A DNA stretch of 64,000 bases from RYN-230 sp963768945 (GTDB lineage: Bacteria > Actinomycetota > Actinomycetes > Streptosporangiales > Streptosporangiaceae). Of this stretch, positions 53,737 through 64,000 are shown one piece after another (position 1 is the stretch's first letter; each line of letters opens with the position of its first letter). The notes beneath the pieces were generated by a model, which saw only the letters and a list, made by a program, of their open reading frames with translations, searched no databases and was not told where the DNA came from. A program made the translations under genes and the position numbers. The stretch spans positions 620,001-684,000 of the forward strand of contig CAVYJW010000008.1 in NCBI GenBank assembly GCA_963768945.1. Direction: 5' to 3'.

Positions 53737-54521
53737 TGGCCTACAAGGCACAGCTCCGGGTCTGGCGCGGTGACGCCGGGCAGGGCTCTCTGGCCGACTA
53801 CTCGGTCGAGGTGAACGAGGGCGAGGTCGTCCTGGACGTCCTGCACCGGCTCCAGGCCACCCAGGCGGGAGACCTCGCGGTCCGGTGGAACTGCAAGGCC
53901 GGCAAGTGCGGATCCTGCTCCATGGAGATCAACGGGCGGCCCAAGCTGGCCTGCATGACGCGGATGAACACGTTCACCGAGGACGAGACCATCACGCTCA
54001 CGCCGCTGCGCACCTTCCCGGTGATCCGCGACCTGGTCACCGACGTGGCGTTCAACTACGTCAAGGCCCGGGAGATCCCCTCGTTCACCCCGGATCCGTC
54101 GATCGGGCTGGGCGAGTTCCGGATGCAGCAGGTGGACGTGCAGCGGTCCCAGGAGTTCCGCAAGTGCATCGAGTGCTACCTGTGCCAGAACACCTGCCAC
54201 GTGATCCGGGACCACCCGGAAAACGAGCGGGAGTTCGCGGGCCCGCGGTTCCTGATGCGCATCACCGAACTGGAGATGCACCCGGCGGACGAGGCGGACC
54301 GCCGGGAGATCGCCCAGGACGACTTCGGCCTCGGCCTGTGCAACATCACCAAGTGCTGCACCGAGGTCTGCCCGGAGAACATCAAGATCACCGACAACGC
54401 GCTGATCCCGCTGAAGGAGCGTGTGGTCGGGCGCAAGTACGACCCTCTGACCTGGCTTGGCAGCAAGATCAGCCGCCGGCCCCATCACGACACGCCGGCC
54501 GTGCCGGCCGAGAAGAGCTGA
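53736..54521 (+). CDS. sdhB: Succinate dehydrogenase iron-sulfur subunit
   Basis: 261 residues. [2Fe-2S] cysteines in NCKAGKCGSCSMEING and LACMTRM, then CIECYLCQNTCHVI and CNITKCCTEVCPENI for the [4Fe-4S] and [3Fe-4S] clusters. Passes electrons from SdhA to quinone. Last gene of the operon, followed by a hairpin. Confidence 0.95.
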   Translation: MAYKAQLRVWRGDAGQGSLADYSVEVNEGEVVLDVLHRLQATQAGDLAVRWNCKAGKCGSCSMEINGRPKLACMTRMNTFTEDETITLTPLRTFPVIRDLVTDVAFNYVKAREIPSFTPDPSIGLGEFRMQQVDVQRSQEFRKCIECYLCQNTCHVIRDHPENEREFAGPRFLMRITELEMHPADEADRREIAQDDFGLGLCNITKCCTEVCPENIKITDNALIPLKERVVGRKYDPLTWLGSKISRRPHHDTPAVPAEKS

Positions 54522-54555
54522 ACCCCTTTAAATTCCCGCAACGAAAACCGTCCCG

Positions 54556-54594
54556 GCAACTGCCGCCACCCCCAGCCTGGGTGGCGGCAGTTGC
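54556..54594 (+). terminator. Hairpin terminator after sdhB
   Basis: Perfect 16-bp stem GCAACTGCCGCCACCC with a 7-base loop, 35 bases after the sdhB stop. No long T-run, as is common in actinomycetes. Confidence 0.75.
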
Positions 54595-54797
54595 TGTCAC
54601 AGCCGTGGCCGGGACGGGGCATGGCGCCCGCTGGGGGGCAGGCGCCACTCGCTCAGGGGCCGTACTTCAGGAAGGCGCCCTGGCTGATGCCGGGGCCCGG
54701 TTCTTAACTGAAACTTTGATCGGGCCGGCCCGGGCACGCTCAGCAGGTCGAATAGTCTCGGACGGGCTTCTGGATCCCCGCGGGCGGAAAGGCCGAC

Positions 54798-55841
54798 ATG
54801 TCCCATCTGACCTATCTCGAGGCTGGCGTAGTCGGCCTGATCCAGGGAGTGACCGAGCTTTTCCCGGTGTCCAGCCTGGGGCACAACGTGCTGATCCCGG
54901 CGCTGGTCGGCGGCAGCTGGGCCACCGACCTGAACGTGGCCAAGCCCGAGTCCCCGTACCTGGCGTTCATCGTCGGCATGCACGTGGCCACCGCGATCGC
55001 CCTGCTGATCTACTTCTGGCGGGACTGGATCCGGATCATCGGCGGTTTCTTCACCTCGCTGGCGCACTGGCAGGGCTGGCACCCGCGGGTGGCGACCCGC
55101 GACGAGACCCTCGCCTGGATGATCATCCTGGCCACGATCCCGGTCGGCCTGGTCGGCCTGGTCGCCGAGCACACGTTCCGGGTCCTGTTCGGCAAGCCGA
55201 TCCTGGCCGCCGTGTTCCTCATCGTCAACGGCCTCATCCTGTTCTGCGGGGAGAGGTTCCGCCCCCGCGCCTCACGCCAGGCCGACCGGGTGGTCGCCGC
55301 GCAGCGGGAGGACGCGATGACGGTGCCCCAGCCAGGCCCGGTCCCGGTACCGGGCCAGCCGGGGGGCGCCGTCCACGGAGCGACGGGCGCGGCCACCGGG
55401 CATCAGGCGGTCCGCGCGGAGGAGATCTCGCTCGGCCTGGCCTCCGACGAGCGGCTGGCCCGGATGGGCTTCGGGGAGGCGCTCATCATCGGCTTGTCGC
55501 AGATCCTGGCCCTGCTCGCGGGCATCAGCCGTGACGGAGTGACGATGGTGACCGGCATGGCCCGGGGCCTGTCCCGGGAGGATGCGGCCCGGTTCGCGTT
55601 TCTGCTCGCCACCCCGGTCATCCTGGCCGCCGGGGCGCTCAAGGTGCCCGACCTGCTGGGCCCGCTCGGCAACGGGATCCGCGGCCAGATCCTGTTCGGC
55701 AGCATCCTGTCCGGGCTCGGCGCGTACGTCTCGGTCCGGTTCCTGGTCCGCTACTTCCAGACCCGCACGCTGTACCCGTTCGCGATCTACTGTTTCGTGT
55801 TCGGCCTGCTCAGCGTGATCTATCTCGGCGTGATCAAGTAG
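54798..55841 (+). CDS. uppP: Undecaprenyl-diphosphate phosphatase (BacA/UppP), copy 1
   Basis: Integral membrane enzyme that recycles undecaprenyl-PP for cell-wall synthesis. 347 residues with eight predicted helices. Active-site motif 1 is GLIQGVTELFPVSSLGH. Motif 2 is AGISRDGVTMVTGMARGLSR in place of the usual PGxSRSGAT; this Asp variant also occurs in copy 2. A Pro/Gly-rich loop (residues 178-210) differs most between copies. Possibly transcribed from its own promoter after the sdh terminator. Confidence 0.93.
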   Translation: MSHLTYLEAGVVGLIQGVTELFPVSSLGHNVLIPALVGGSWATDLNVAKPESPYLAFIVGMHVATAIALLIYFWRDWIRIIGGFFTSLAHWQGWHPRVATRDETLAWMIILATIPVGLVGLVAEHTFRVLFGKPILAAVFLIVNGLILFCGERFRPRASRQADRVVAAQREDAMTVPQPGPVPVPGQPGGAVHGATGAATGHQAVRAEEISLGLASDERLARMGFGEALIIGLSQILALLAGISRDGVTMVTGMARGLSREDAARFAFLLATPVILAAGALKVPDLLGPLGNGIRGQILFGSILSGLGAYVSVRFLVRYFQTRTLYPFAIYCFVFGLLSVIYLGVIK

Positions 55842-55926
55842 CGCTTTCCGGCGTTTGCTTTTCCGTACGATGGGTCATGCCGGCAGGGCGCCCGCACTCT
55901 GGCACCCCGCAGACTGAAAGGCTTCC

Positions 55927-56955
55927 ATGACCCATCTGACCTACCTTGAGGCTGCCGTGGTCGGGCTGGTCCAGGGGGTGTCCGAGCTCTTCCCGGTGTC
56001 CAGCCTGGGGCACAACGTGCTGATCCCGGCGCTGGTCGGCGGCAGCTGGGCCAGTGACCTGAGCGTGGCCAAGGCGAACTCGCCCTACCTGGCCTTCATC
56101 GTGGGCATGCACGTGGCGACCGCGATCGCCCTGCTGATCTACTTCTGGCGGGACTGGATCCGGATCATCGGCGGCTTCTTCAGCTCGATCCGCCACCGCG
56201 AGGTGCAGACCCGTGACCAGAGGATGGCCTGGATGATCATCCTGGCCACCATCCCGGTCGGGCTGGTCGGCGTGGTCGCGGACAAGCCTTTCCGGGAGAT
56301 TTTCGGCAAGCCCATCGTGGCCGGGGTATTCCTGATCGTCAACGGCGTGATCCTGTACTGCGGCGAGCGGTTCCGCCCGCGGTCCTCGTTCCGGGCCGAC
56401 CAGGAGATCGCCGCGCAGCGGGCGGAGGTGCTGACGCCGGTGCCCGCCGGCGCACGGCGGCCCGCCGGGCCCGCCGCCCCCGGGATGGCCCGGCAGGCCC
56501 GGCACGCGTCCGGCCAGCAGGCCGCACGGCAGGAAGAACTGGTGCTGGCGATCCAGGCCGACGACCGGCTGTCCCGGATGGGTTACCTGCAGGCCCTGAT
56601 CATCGGCGCGTCGCAGATCTTCGCGCTGCTGGCCGGGATCAGCCGGGACGGGATCACGATGGTCACCGGCATGTCGCGCGGCCTGTCCCGGGAGGACGCG
56701 GCCCGGTTCGCGTTCCTGCTCGCCACCCCGGTCATCCTGGCGGCGGGCGTGCTTGAGCTGCCCAAGCTGACCGGCCCGGAAGGCCACGGCATCCACGGCC
56801 AGATCCTGGTCGGCAGCATCCTGTCCGGGATCGGTGCGTACGTCTCGGTCCGGTTCCTGATGCGCTACTTCCAGACCCGCACCCTGACCCCGTTCGCGAT
56901 CTACTGCTTCGTCTTCGGCCTGCTCAGCGTGATCTATCTCGGGTTCTTCAAGTAG
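55927..56955 (+). CDS. uppP: Undecaprenyl-diphosphate phosphatase (BacA/UppP), copy 2
   Basis: 342 residues, closely similar to copy 1 along its length except the central cytoplasmic loop. Motif 1 is GLVQGVSELFPVSSLGH and motif 2 AGISRDGITMVTGMSRGLSR. Lies 85 bases after copy 1; both start THLTYLEA or SHLTYLEA, so a tandem duplication. Ends overlap the convergent padR gene by eight bases. Confidence 0.93.
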   Translation: MTHLTYLEAAVVGLVQGVSELFPVSSLGHNVLIPALVGGSWASDLSVAKANSPYLAFIVGMHVATAIALLIYFWRDWIRIIGGFFSSIRHREVQTRDQRMAWMIILATIPVGLVGVVADKPFREIFGKPIVAGVFLIVNGVILYCGERFRPRSSFRADQEIAAQRAEVLTPVPAGARRPAGPAAPGMARQARHASGQQAARQEELVLAIQADDRLSRMGYLQALIIGASQIFALLAGISRDGITMVTGMSRGLSREDAARFAFLLATPVILAAGVLELPKLTGPEGHGIHGQILVGSILSGIGAYVSVRFLMRYFQTRTLTPFAIYCFVFGLLSVIYLGFFK

Positions 56956-57595
56956 CCCCGGGCCGGCGTGGCGCCGGGCCTTGGTCCTCGGGGCCTTGGT
57001 CCTCGGGGCCGTGGATCGACTTCCACCAGTCGATCCCTTCGAGCGTGCCGCTGGCGATCTGCTCGGCCAGCGTGCGGACGTAGTCCAGCTCGGCCTCGCG
57101 CAGTATGGTGCGATATTCCTCTTCCACCCAGGCCAGGCGGGGGACGTGCTGCTTCTCGGCCAGCTCACGCGAGGCGTGCGCCTGGGCGATTTCCCGCTCC
57201 AGCTGGTCGGCACGCTCGCGCAGCAGAGTGGCCACGTCGTCGGGCGGAAGGGTCGGCAGGAAGGACAGGGCGGCCTCGAAGCTGGTGTAGTCCTTGACCG
57301 GCGTGGACAGCAGCTCGGTGAGCCAGTCGTGCAGCTCGATCCGGCCGGTGCCAGTGAGGCGGTAGACGGTGCGCTCGGGGAGGCGGCCCTTGCGCTCGGT
57401 CTCCTGGGGGGCGATGAGCTTCCGCTTCTCCAGGGACGCGACCACGGCATACAGGGAGCCGTAGTTGAGCCGGACACTCTCGTGCTTCTGGCGCTGGCGC
57501 AGCGTGGTGGCCGCTTCGTAAGGATGCATCGGCCGCTCGGCGAGGCAGACGAGAACGGCAAGGGCCAGCGGATTGCTGCGGTGGCGAGCCGGCAT
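56948..57595 (-). CDS. PadR family transcriptional regulator
   Basis: 215 residues. Winged-helix N-terminus LAVLVCLAERPMHPYEAATT, NYGSLYAVVASLEKRKLI and ERTVYRLTGTGRIELHDWL, then a C-terminal helical domain (Vir_act_alpha_C type). A TACTCT-N4-AGAGTA palindrome sits 12-27 bases before its ATG, and a similar one lies upstream of the DUF1772 gene, so it probably represses both. The last residues are an imperfect repeat (GPEDQGPEDQGP). Confidence 0.92.
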   Translation of the reverse strand: MPARHRSNPLALAVLVCLAERPMHPYEAATTLRQRQKHESVRLNYGSLYAVVASLEKRKLIAPQETERKGRLPERTVYRLTGTGRIELHDWLTELLSTPVKDYTSFEAALSFLPTLPPDDVATLLRERADQLEREIAQAHASRELAEKQHVPRLAWVEEEYRTILREAELDYVRTLAEQIASGTLEGIDWWKSIHGPEDQGPEDQGPAPRRPGAT

Positions 57596-57606
57596 ACGCG
57601 TCAGCC

Positions 57607-57622
57607 TACTCTTTCCAGAGTA
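57607..57622. promoter_or_regulatory. Candidate PadR operator at padR
   Basis: TACTCTTTCCAGAGTA, a perfect inverted hexamer with a 4-base spacer, directly before the padR start where bound repressor would block transcription or translation initiation. Confidence 0.6.
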
Positions 57623-57635
57623 CCTGGCTCAGAGC

Positions 57636-58106
57636 TCAGGCTCCGGGGGCATGGAGCGCCACAGCGGTCAGCATCAGGGCGAACGCACCGACCGCCAGCC
57701 AGGCCCGGACAGAATTCAGTCGCTCCCAGCGGTCGACCTGCGCCCGCCAGCAGGGCGGAGGTGCGTCCGGATCCCAGTCGAATGCCGCCTCGTTTATCGG
57801 CACCGTGCCCCCCAGCGTGATCGCGATCCAGGCCAGCAGGGCCAGGACCGCCCCGCAGCGGAACACCACGCCGCTCCCGGCGCCGTCGAGAATCGCGGCG
57901 GCCACTGCGGACAGCAGCGTCGGAAGGTAGATCGCCGGGACCAGGACCCGCAGCGTACGGATCAGCGCCTGCCGCATCCGGATGTGCGCCCGGTCATCGA
58001 GCCTGGCCAATGGTCCCCGCACTCCATAGCGGATCACGAATTCCTCACCTGCCAGCATCCCGGCTCCGAACAGGCTGATGAACCCCAGCGCGTCACCAGC
58101 GCTCAT
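57636..58106 (-). CDS. DUF1772 membrane protein
   Basis: 156 residues, ATG after AGGGAG. Four hydrophobic segments (LGFISLFGAGMLAGEEFVI, LVPAIYLPTLLSAVAAAIL, AVLALLAWIAITLGGTVPIN, WLAVGAFALMLTAVALHA). PINxxxxDW with acidic residues is the DUF1772 hallmark. Upstream of padR on the same strand, so likely one regulon and possibly one transcript. Function unknown. Confidence 0.85.
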   Translation of the reverse strand: MSAGDALGFISLFGAGMLAGEEFVIRYGVRGPLARLDDRAHIRMRQALIRTLRVLVPAIYLPTLLSAVAAAILDGAGSGVVFRCGAVLALLAWIAITLGGTVPINEAAFDWDPDAPPPCWRAQVDRWERLNSVRAWLAVGAFALMLTAVALHAPGA

Positions 58107-58620
58107 GCGCGTCTCCCTGACGTCTCGGCGCGGATCACGCGACTGCCGTGCGGAACACGCGGATGGCCTGCGGAAGACCCGACTGCCCTGCGGAACACGC
58201 GGATGGCCTGCGGCACACGCGAATGGCCCGGGTGAGCATCACTGAATTCCCTCCGCCTCGGATACTTTAAAAAGAGTACTCTAGAGTATTGAGACTGCCA
58301 GGGCGGTTTTGAACTGAGTGCAGGTCTTCCGGCCCGGACGCGTTACTGCGCCGGGGCCATCCCCGGTTGAGCCGCGTGAGCAAGGCAGAGAGCTGCGCGG
58401 TTCCGGCAGGAGTCAGCGGGCCAGGAAGCGGCGCCGCTGAACACCTCGACGACGTGCAACCGGCGCTGCCGCCGCCGGCGCAGCAGTCCCCCTCGGGCAG
58501 CGGCATGAGGGTCAAGGTGTTTACCCTGCCCAAGGCGGTACCCGTAAGCCATTGCCGGGGCGGTTAAAAATGGCTACCGTCCGTGGCGAGACTTCACCAT
58601 GCAACAGGAGGAGGGCAATC
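58107..58620. other. Intergenic region with 40-bp repeat and operator
   Basis: Two 40-bp direct repeats (58141-58180 and 58181-58220, 35 or more identical positions, with the shared core CGGAACACGCGGATGGCCTG) lie just upstream of the DUF1772 start. From 58290 to 58600 I see no supported gene on either strand. Confidence 0.55.
58263..58288. promoter_or_regulatory. Candidate composite PadR operator
   Basis: TACTTT-AAAA-AGAGTA (one mismatch to the padR site, same 4-base spacer) overlaps a gapless TACTCTAGAGTA. Lies about 160 bases upstream of the DUF1772 gene. Confidence 0.55.
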
Positions 58621-60728
58621 GTGGGTGCACGACACAGGACGTCCACGACAGCTGCCGGGGCGGCGATTCTATTGGCCCTGGCCGCGGGGGGCGGCATCAT
58701 CGGGGCGCAGGCCGCCGGGGCATCTACTTCCGGCCGGACCCCGCTCCCGGGCAGTGCCGTCACGGCATCTGCCCGGCAGCATGCGGTGGGAGCCGTCGCA
58801 AAGTCCGCCCAGGTGGACTTCGAGGTGGTGCTGAAGCTGCGTGACGCATCAGGAGCGGAATCGCTTGTGCGGGCGATCAGCTCTCCGGGAAGCGCCAGCT
58901 ACCGGCACTACCTGACGGCGGCCCAGTGGGAATCGAGGTTCTCGCCGGCCGCGAGCGAAGTCAGCGGGGTCCGCAGCTGGCTAAGCAGCGAGGGCTTCAC
59001 GGTCGGTGCCGTGTCCAAGGACCGGATCACGATCCCGGCCTCAGGCACCGCGGCCCAGGTAGAGACCGCGTTCGGCACGGGCCTGGAAAACTACAGGGTG
59101 AATGGCCGCAGCGTGCGCCTGGCGACGCGCGAGATGTCGGTTCCCGCGTCGGTCGCGGGCAGCGTGGTCGGTGCCATGGGGATCAACCAGAACATCGCCA
59201 CCACCGATGCTGCCGCCGCGCGCGCTGCCGCCTCGCGCGCCGCCGGCGCGAAGGCCAGCGCGTCGGCCTCGACCAGCCCGTTCCCGCCTGCACCGGCCGC
59301 CTTCATCACGGCGCCACCGTGCGGCAGCTACTACGGGGCCAAGTCCACGACGGTCACGCCGCCGTTCGGGAACGGGTACCCCAAGACGGTGCCTGACCAG
59401 GTGTGCGGCTACAAGCCCCCCCAGTACCGCTCCGCCTATAACGTCGGCTCGGCCACTGGAAAGGGCGTCACCGTAGCCGTCATCGACGCCTACGGCTCGG
59501 CGACCATCGCCAGTGACGCGACCCGGTACTCCGAGATGAACGATCCGGGCAACCCGTTCGCCAACGCGCACTTCAGCCAGATCCTCGCGACGCCCTTCAA
59601 CCAGGAGTCCCTGTGCGCCGCCTCCGGCTGGCTGACCGAGCAGGCGATTGACGTCGAGTCCGTGCACGCGATGGCACCCGACGCGAACATCCTCTACGTC
59701 GGCGCCAAGAACTGCCTGGACACTGGGCTGTTCAGTGCCGAGCAGACCGTCATCGACAACAGGCTGGCCGACGTGGTCACCAACTCGTGGGGCGACGACG
59801 CGGGAGACCTCCTCGATTCCCCTGCGACCAAGACGGCGTACGACGACCTGTTCATGATCGCCGGATCGACCGGGATAACCGTCATGTTCTCCTCCGGCGA
59901 TAACGGTGACAACTTCAACCTGTTCGGCTTCTCGTCTGCCGACTACCCGACGGAGAGCCCGTACGTCACGTCTGTCGGCGGCACGTCGCTCCAGATCGGG
60001 GCGAACGGCCAGCAGACCGGCCAGCTCGGCTGGGCGACCGGCCGGTCGTTCAAGTGCACGGCTAACGCCGTGGGCGCCCTGCCTGGCTGCACCAAGTCCA
60101 CGCTGAACACCTGGCTGCCGGTGAGCTTCGACGGCGGCGGCGGAGGATTCACCAGCTATTACTACACCCAGCCGTGGTACCAGGCGCCGGTCGTGCCCGC
60201 CGCGCTCGCGCTGCGCAATGAGAACATCTCCGGCCCGGTCCCGGCGCGGGTTAACCCTGACATCTCGATGGACGCTGACCCGGCGACCGGATTCCTCATC
60301 GGCCTGCACCAGACGTTCCCGAACGGCAAGGCGGTGTACTCCCAGACCCGCTACGGCGGGACCAGCCTCGCCTCGCCGCTGCTGGCGGGCGTCATCGCCG
60401 ACGCGGACCAGGCCGCCGGCGTGCCGTGGGCTTCATCAACCCGGCGATCTACAGCCTCGACAGCACGCCCGGCGCGATCGACGACATCCTGCCCGGAGGC
60501 AAGCAAGCCCAGTACCGGACAGACCACGCCAGCACGTATATCGGGGGCGCGAAGGGGTACCTCTACTCATTCCGCGAGCTCACCTACGAAGGGACCATCA
60601 CCTACTGCGACGCAACCGGCAACTGCGCCACGCGGCCCAACACGCTCAGCACGGCCAGCGGCTACGACAGCATGACCGGGCTCGGCTCGATCGGGCCCGA
60701 CTTCGTTACTGACCTGGCCAAGTCCTAG
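58621..60728 (+). pseudogene. S53 family (sedolisin) protease precursor with a late frameshift
   Basis: GTG start after AGGAGGAGGG. Signal peptide (AAGAAILLALAAGGGIIGAQ), pro-kumamolisin activation domain (residues 55-195, VDFEVVLKLRDASGAES, YRHYLTAAQWESRF), Ala/Ser linker, then the catalytic domain. E-x3-D is in LTEQAIDVESVHAMAP, the oxyanion Asp in FSSGDNGDN and the nucleophile Ser in RYGGTSLASPLLAG. Shortly after the Ser the frame changes: one missing base near 60425 moves the end (GFINPAIYSLDSTPGAIDDI to FVTDLAKS) to another frame. As sequenced it would lack the calcium site. Such proteases work outside the cell at acid pH. Confidence 0.85.
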
Positions 60729-60746
60729 GTCTGGCGGCGCGGATAA

Positions 60747-60788
60747 CCGCGGCCTGGCGGGCACCTCATGACGCCCGCCAGGCCGCGG
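60747..60788. terminator. Bidirectional terminator between S53 gene and typA
   Basis: Perfect 16-bp stem CCGCGGCCTGGCGGGC with a 10-base loop, placed between two convergent stop codons. Confidence 0.8.
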
Positions 60789-60853
60789 CCCGTTTCCCAG
60801 CTTGCGAGGGCCGGGCCATGGGCCTTCCCACCCAGCCGTACGCAAGGAATGCG

Positions 60854-62722
<1,869 letters not shown>

Positions 62723-62889
62723 ACGGGAATCTCATTTACCTCGGAGATGGGAGCGGCACACACACTGGCGCCAGCCCCATTCTATTCGCTGCTGACCACC
62801 GAGCCATCCGGTGAACGCGGCGGGCCCAGCCCGGGGTCGGACGATCCCGGCGGATCGAACGTTGCGGAACCCGAAATTATGCCGGACGG

Positions 62890-63630
62890 AGCGGGCCAGC
62901 GACGCGTTCGTCAACATCCCCGGCGTGCTGCCCGGGATGCCGGCGGCACAGGCCCTCACCATGATCTCCCGGCTGCCCGGGGTCGCCGCGAGCGCGGGCT
63001 ACCTGGGACTGAATGCCAACCCGGTGGTGCACGGCAAGGTCAACGACTCGTTCCTGACCGACGACCTTACCGGCAGCTTCGCCGGCCGGGCTTCACCGCC
63101 GACGGCTTCGGCCAGGACCGGATGACGGTCCTGGCCGGGCGGCTGCCGGCGGTCGGCTCGACCGGCCAGACCGCGATGACCCCCAGCTTGGCCCGGACGT
63201 TCGGCGTGGGAGTCGGCGGGCGCGTGACCTACCAGCTTTACCACCAGGACCTCCGGACCGGCCAGAATGTCCCCGCGGGTCGCGTCACGTTCCCGGTGAC
63301 CGCGATCGTGGACATCCCGCCCGCCGTGCTGTCCCTGGCGCTGACCGTGCTCTCCTTGGTCCGGCGGCGGCGCGGGGAACTGGCTCTGCTCAAGGCGCTG
63401 GGCATGACCCGGCGGCAACTCCGGGAGATCGTCGCCTGGCAGACCACGCTGACGCTCGTGGTGGCGGTGGTGATCGGCGTACCGCTCGGCGTCGCCGGGG
63501 GCCGCTGGGCCTGGCACGCCTTCGCCGGGTCGCTCGGCGTGGTCCCGGTCACGGTAATCCCCCTGGCCGTCCTGGTGCCCGGAGCAGCCTTCCTGCTCCT
63601 CGCGGGAAACCTGCTGACCCTGGCCCCGCG
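62890..63630 (+). pseudogene. Decayed FtsX-type ABC transporter permease
   Basis: Two frames. First DAFVNIPGVLPGMPAAQALT then GVAASAGYLGLNANPVVHGK (extracytoplasmic MacB-like part). After a shift near 63085 it reads FGQDRMTVLAGRLPAVGSTG and VTFPVTAIVDIPPA. This is joined directly to VLSLVRRRRGELALLKALGM plus TLVVAVVIGVPLGVAGGRWA, the last part of the permease. The ATP-binding subunit, the N-terminal half and a central membrane block are missing. Not functional. Confidence 0.65.
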
Positions 63631-63892
63631 ACCGTCGCCGCCCGCACCACCCCGGCCGCGGCGCTGCGGGCCGGGTAACCCGCGCCCGCCATCCCTCGGG
63701 CCGTTGCCGCTGGCCCTCGGCCGCCACTCGCTTGGGCCAGATCACTAGGTACCGCCGCCTAAGCACTCCGCCCGCCTAGGTATCCCGGTTCCGGGCCGAG
63801 ATAAGGCATCTGCCCGATGCGGCACTGGGGGCCTTACGGCGAGCCTCGATGGTGTGCGGTCATGACCGTGGCCGCCAACCAAGGAGGATGTC

Positions 63893-64000
63893 GTGCATTC
63901 AGTGATCCAGTCGGCCGTGGCAGCCGAGCACGTCAAGGACATGCTCGACCACGCCGCGCAAGACAGCCGGGCCCGTGAGGCCCGCCGCAACCGTCCGGGC
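63893..64000 (+). CDS. Start of a small protein gene (cut by right edge)
   Basis: GTG preceded by AAGGAGG, 36 codons visible: HSVIQSAVAAEHVKDMLDHA then AQDSRAREARRNRPG. The charged helix resembles small actinobacterial proteins of unknown function that often follow a regulator. Likely a real gene because of the excellent ribosome site; identity unknown. Confidence 0.55.
   Translation, partial: MHSVIQSAVAAEHVKDMLDHAAQDSRAREARRNRPG

Noticed and set aside
58267..58533. Cys-rich 88-codon frame between DUF1772 and the S53 gene
   Set aside because: No recognisable family, poor ribosome site, and it overlaps the operator.

Overview
The window is chromosomal DNA of a high-GC (roughly 70% or more) actinomycete. 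The lineage evidence is mycothiol synthesis (mshB), small DUF3107, DUF3117, DUF6758, DUF6912 and DUF6113 proteins, an Sdh complex of mycobacterial type, many GTG starts, and the DUF5753 regulator/DUF397/GHKL ATPase family that is expanded in filamentous actinomycetes. I see no rRNA, tRNA, CRISPR array, phage genes or intact transposase. Read from right to left, the order typA, mshB, fdxA-dapC, LOG protein, DivIVA-like, tag, DUF3117, O-methyltransferase, sigE, anti-sigma, tatB, mrp matches, from memory, the Mycobacterium tuberculosis Rv1165-Rv1229c interval. This is therefore an old core region, with strain-level noise between core genes.

Layout. 1-5.3 kb: an edge-cut HAD protein whose nucleophile Asp is Asn, pruA, an orphan Vsr endonuclease, a HAD phosphatase and a decayed GH3 remnant. 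5.5-12.3 kb: DinB, SDR, an amino-sugar operon (nagA, SIS isomerase, HAD phosphatase), an aldo/keto reductase and ku. 12.4-18.3 kb: a lipoamide-dehydrogenase-like flavoprotein without its redox disulfide, an acidic micro-protein, then TetR / DUF3107 / ferritin-like / DEAD-box helicase (same order as Rv3208-Rv3211). 18.4-23.5 kb: hydrolases, a Cas4/RecB-like nuclease, MBL and PHP proteins, and a marC remnant. 23.6-31.2 kb: a frameshifted gene, mrp, tatB, RseB-like, anti-sigma, sigE, O-methyltransferase, pepA, DUF3117. 31.4-36.2 kb: an enoyl-CoA hydratase and a regulatory island (GHKL ATPase, DUF397, DUF5753 HTH protein, second DUF397, DUF574 methyltransferase). 36.2-43.6 kb: tag and a DivIVA-like gene joined by a repeat-associated frameshift, LOG protein, a lysozyme-like exported protein, fdxA-dapC, Uma2 protein, cysteinyl-tRNA synthetase. 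43.8-50.9 kb: dimethylargininase-ornithine aminotransferase operon, flavin reductase, DUF6113, a pair of palindromic elements, mshB and a frameshifted S9 peptidase. 51-58.1 kb: three-gene succinate dehydrogenase operon, two tandem uppP paralogues, PadR regulator with DUF1772 target and matching operators. 58.6-64 kb: frameshifted S53 protease, typA, a decayed FtsX-type permease, and the start of a small gene cut by the right edge.

Two themes stand out. First, short GC-rich tandem repeats (units of 15, 18, 24, 30 or 40 bp) lie in or beside many otherwise ordinary genes. In two genes (DivIVA-like/tag and the S9 peptidase) one unit lacks exactly one base, and that base decides the reading frame. 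Second, several genes are decaying or carry single-base frameshifts. Reads are needed to tell sequencing error from biology. The most unusual non-coding feature is a pair of related hairpin elements upstream of the DUF6113 gene.
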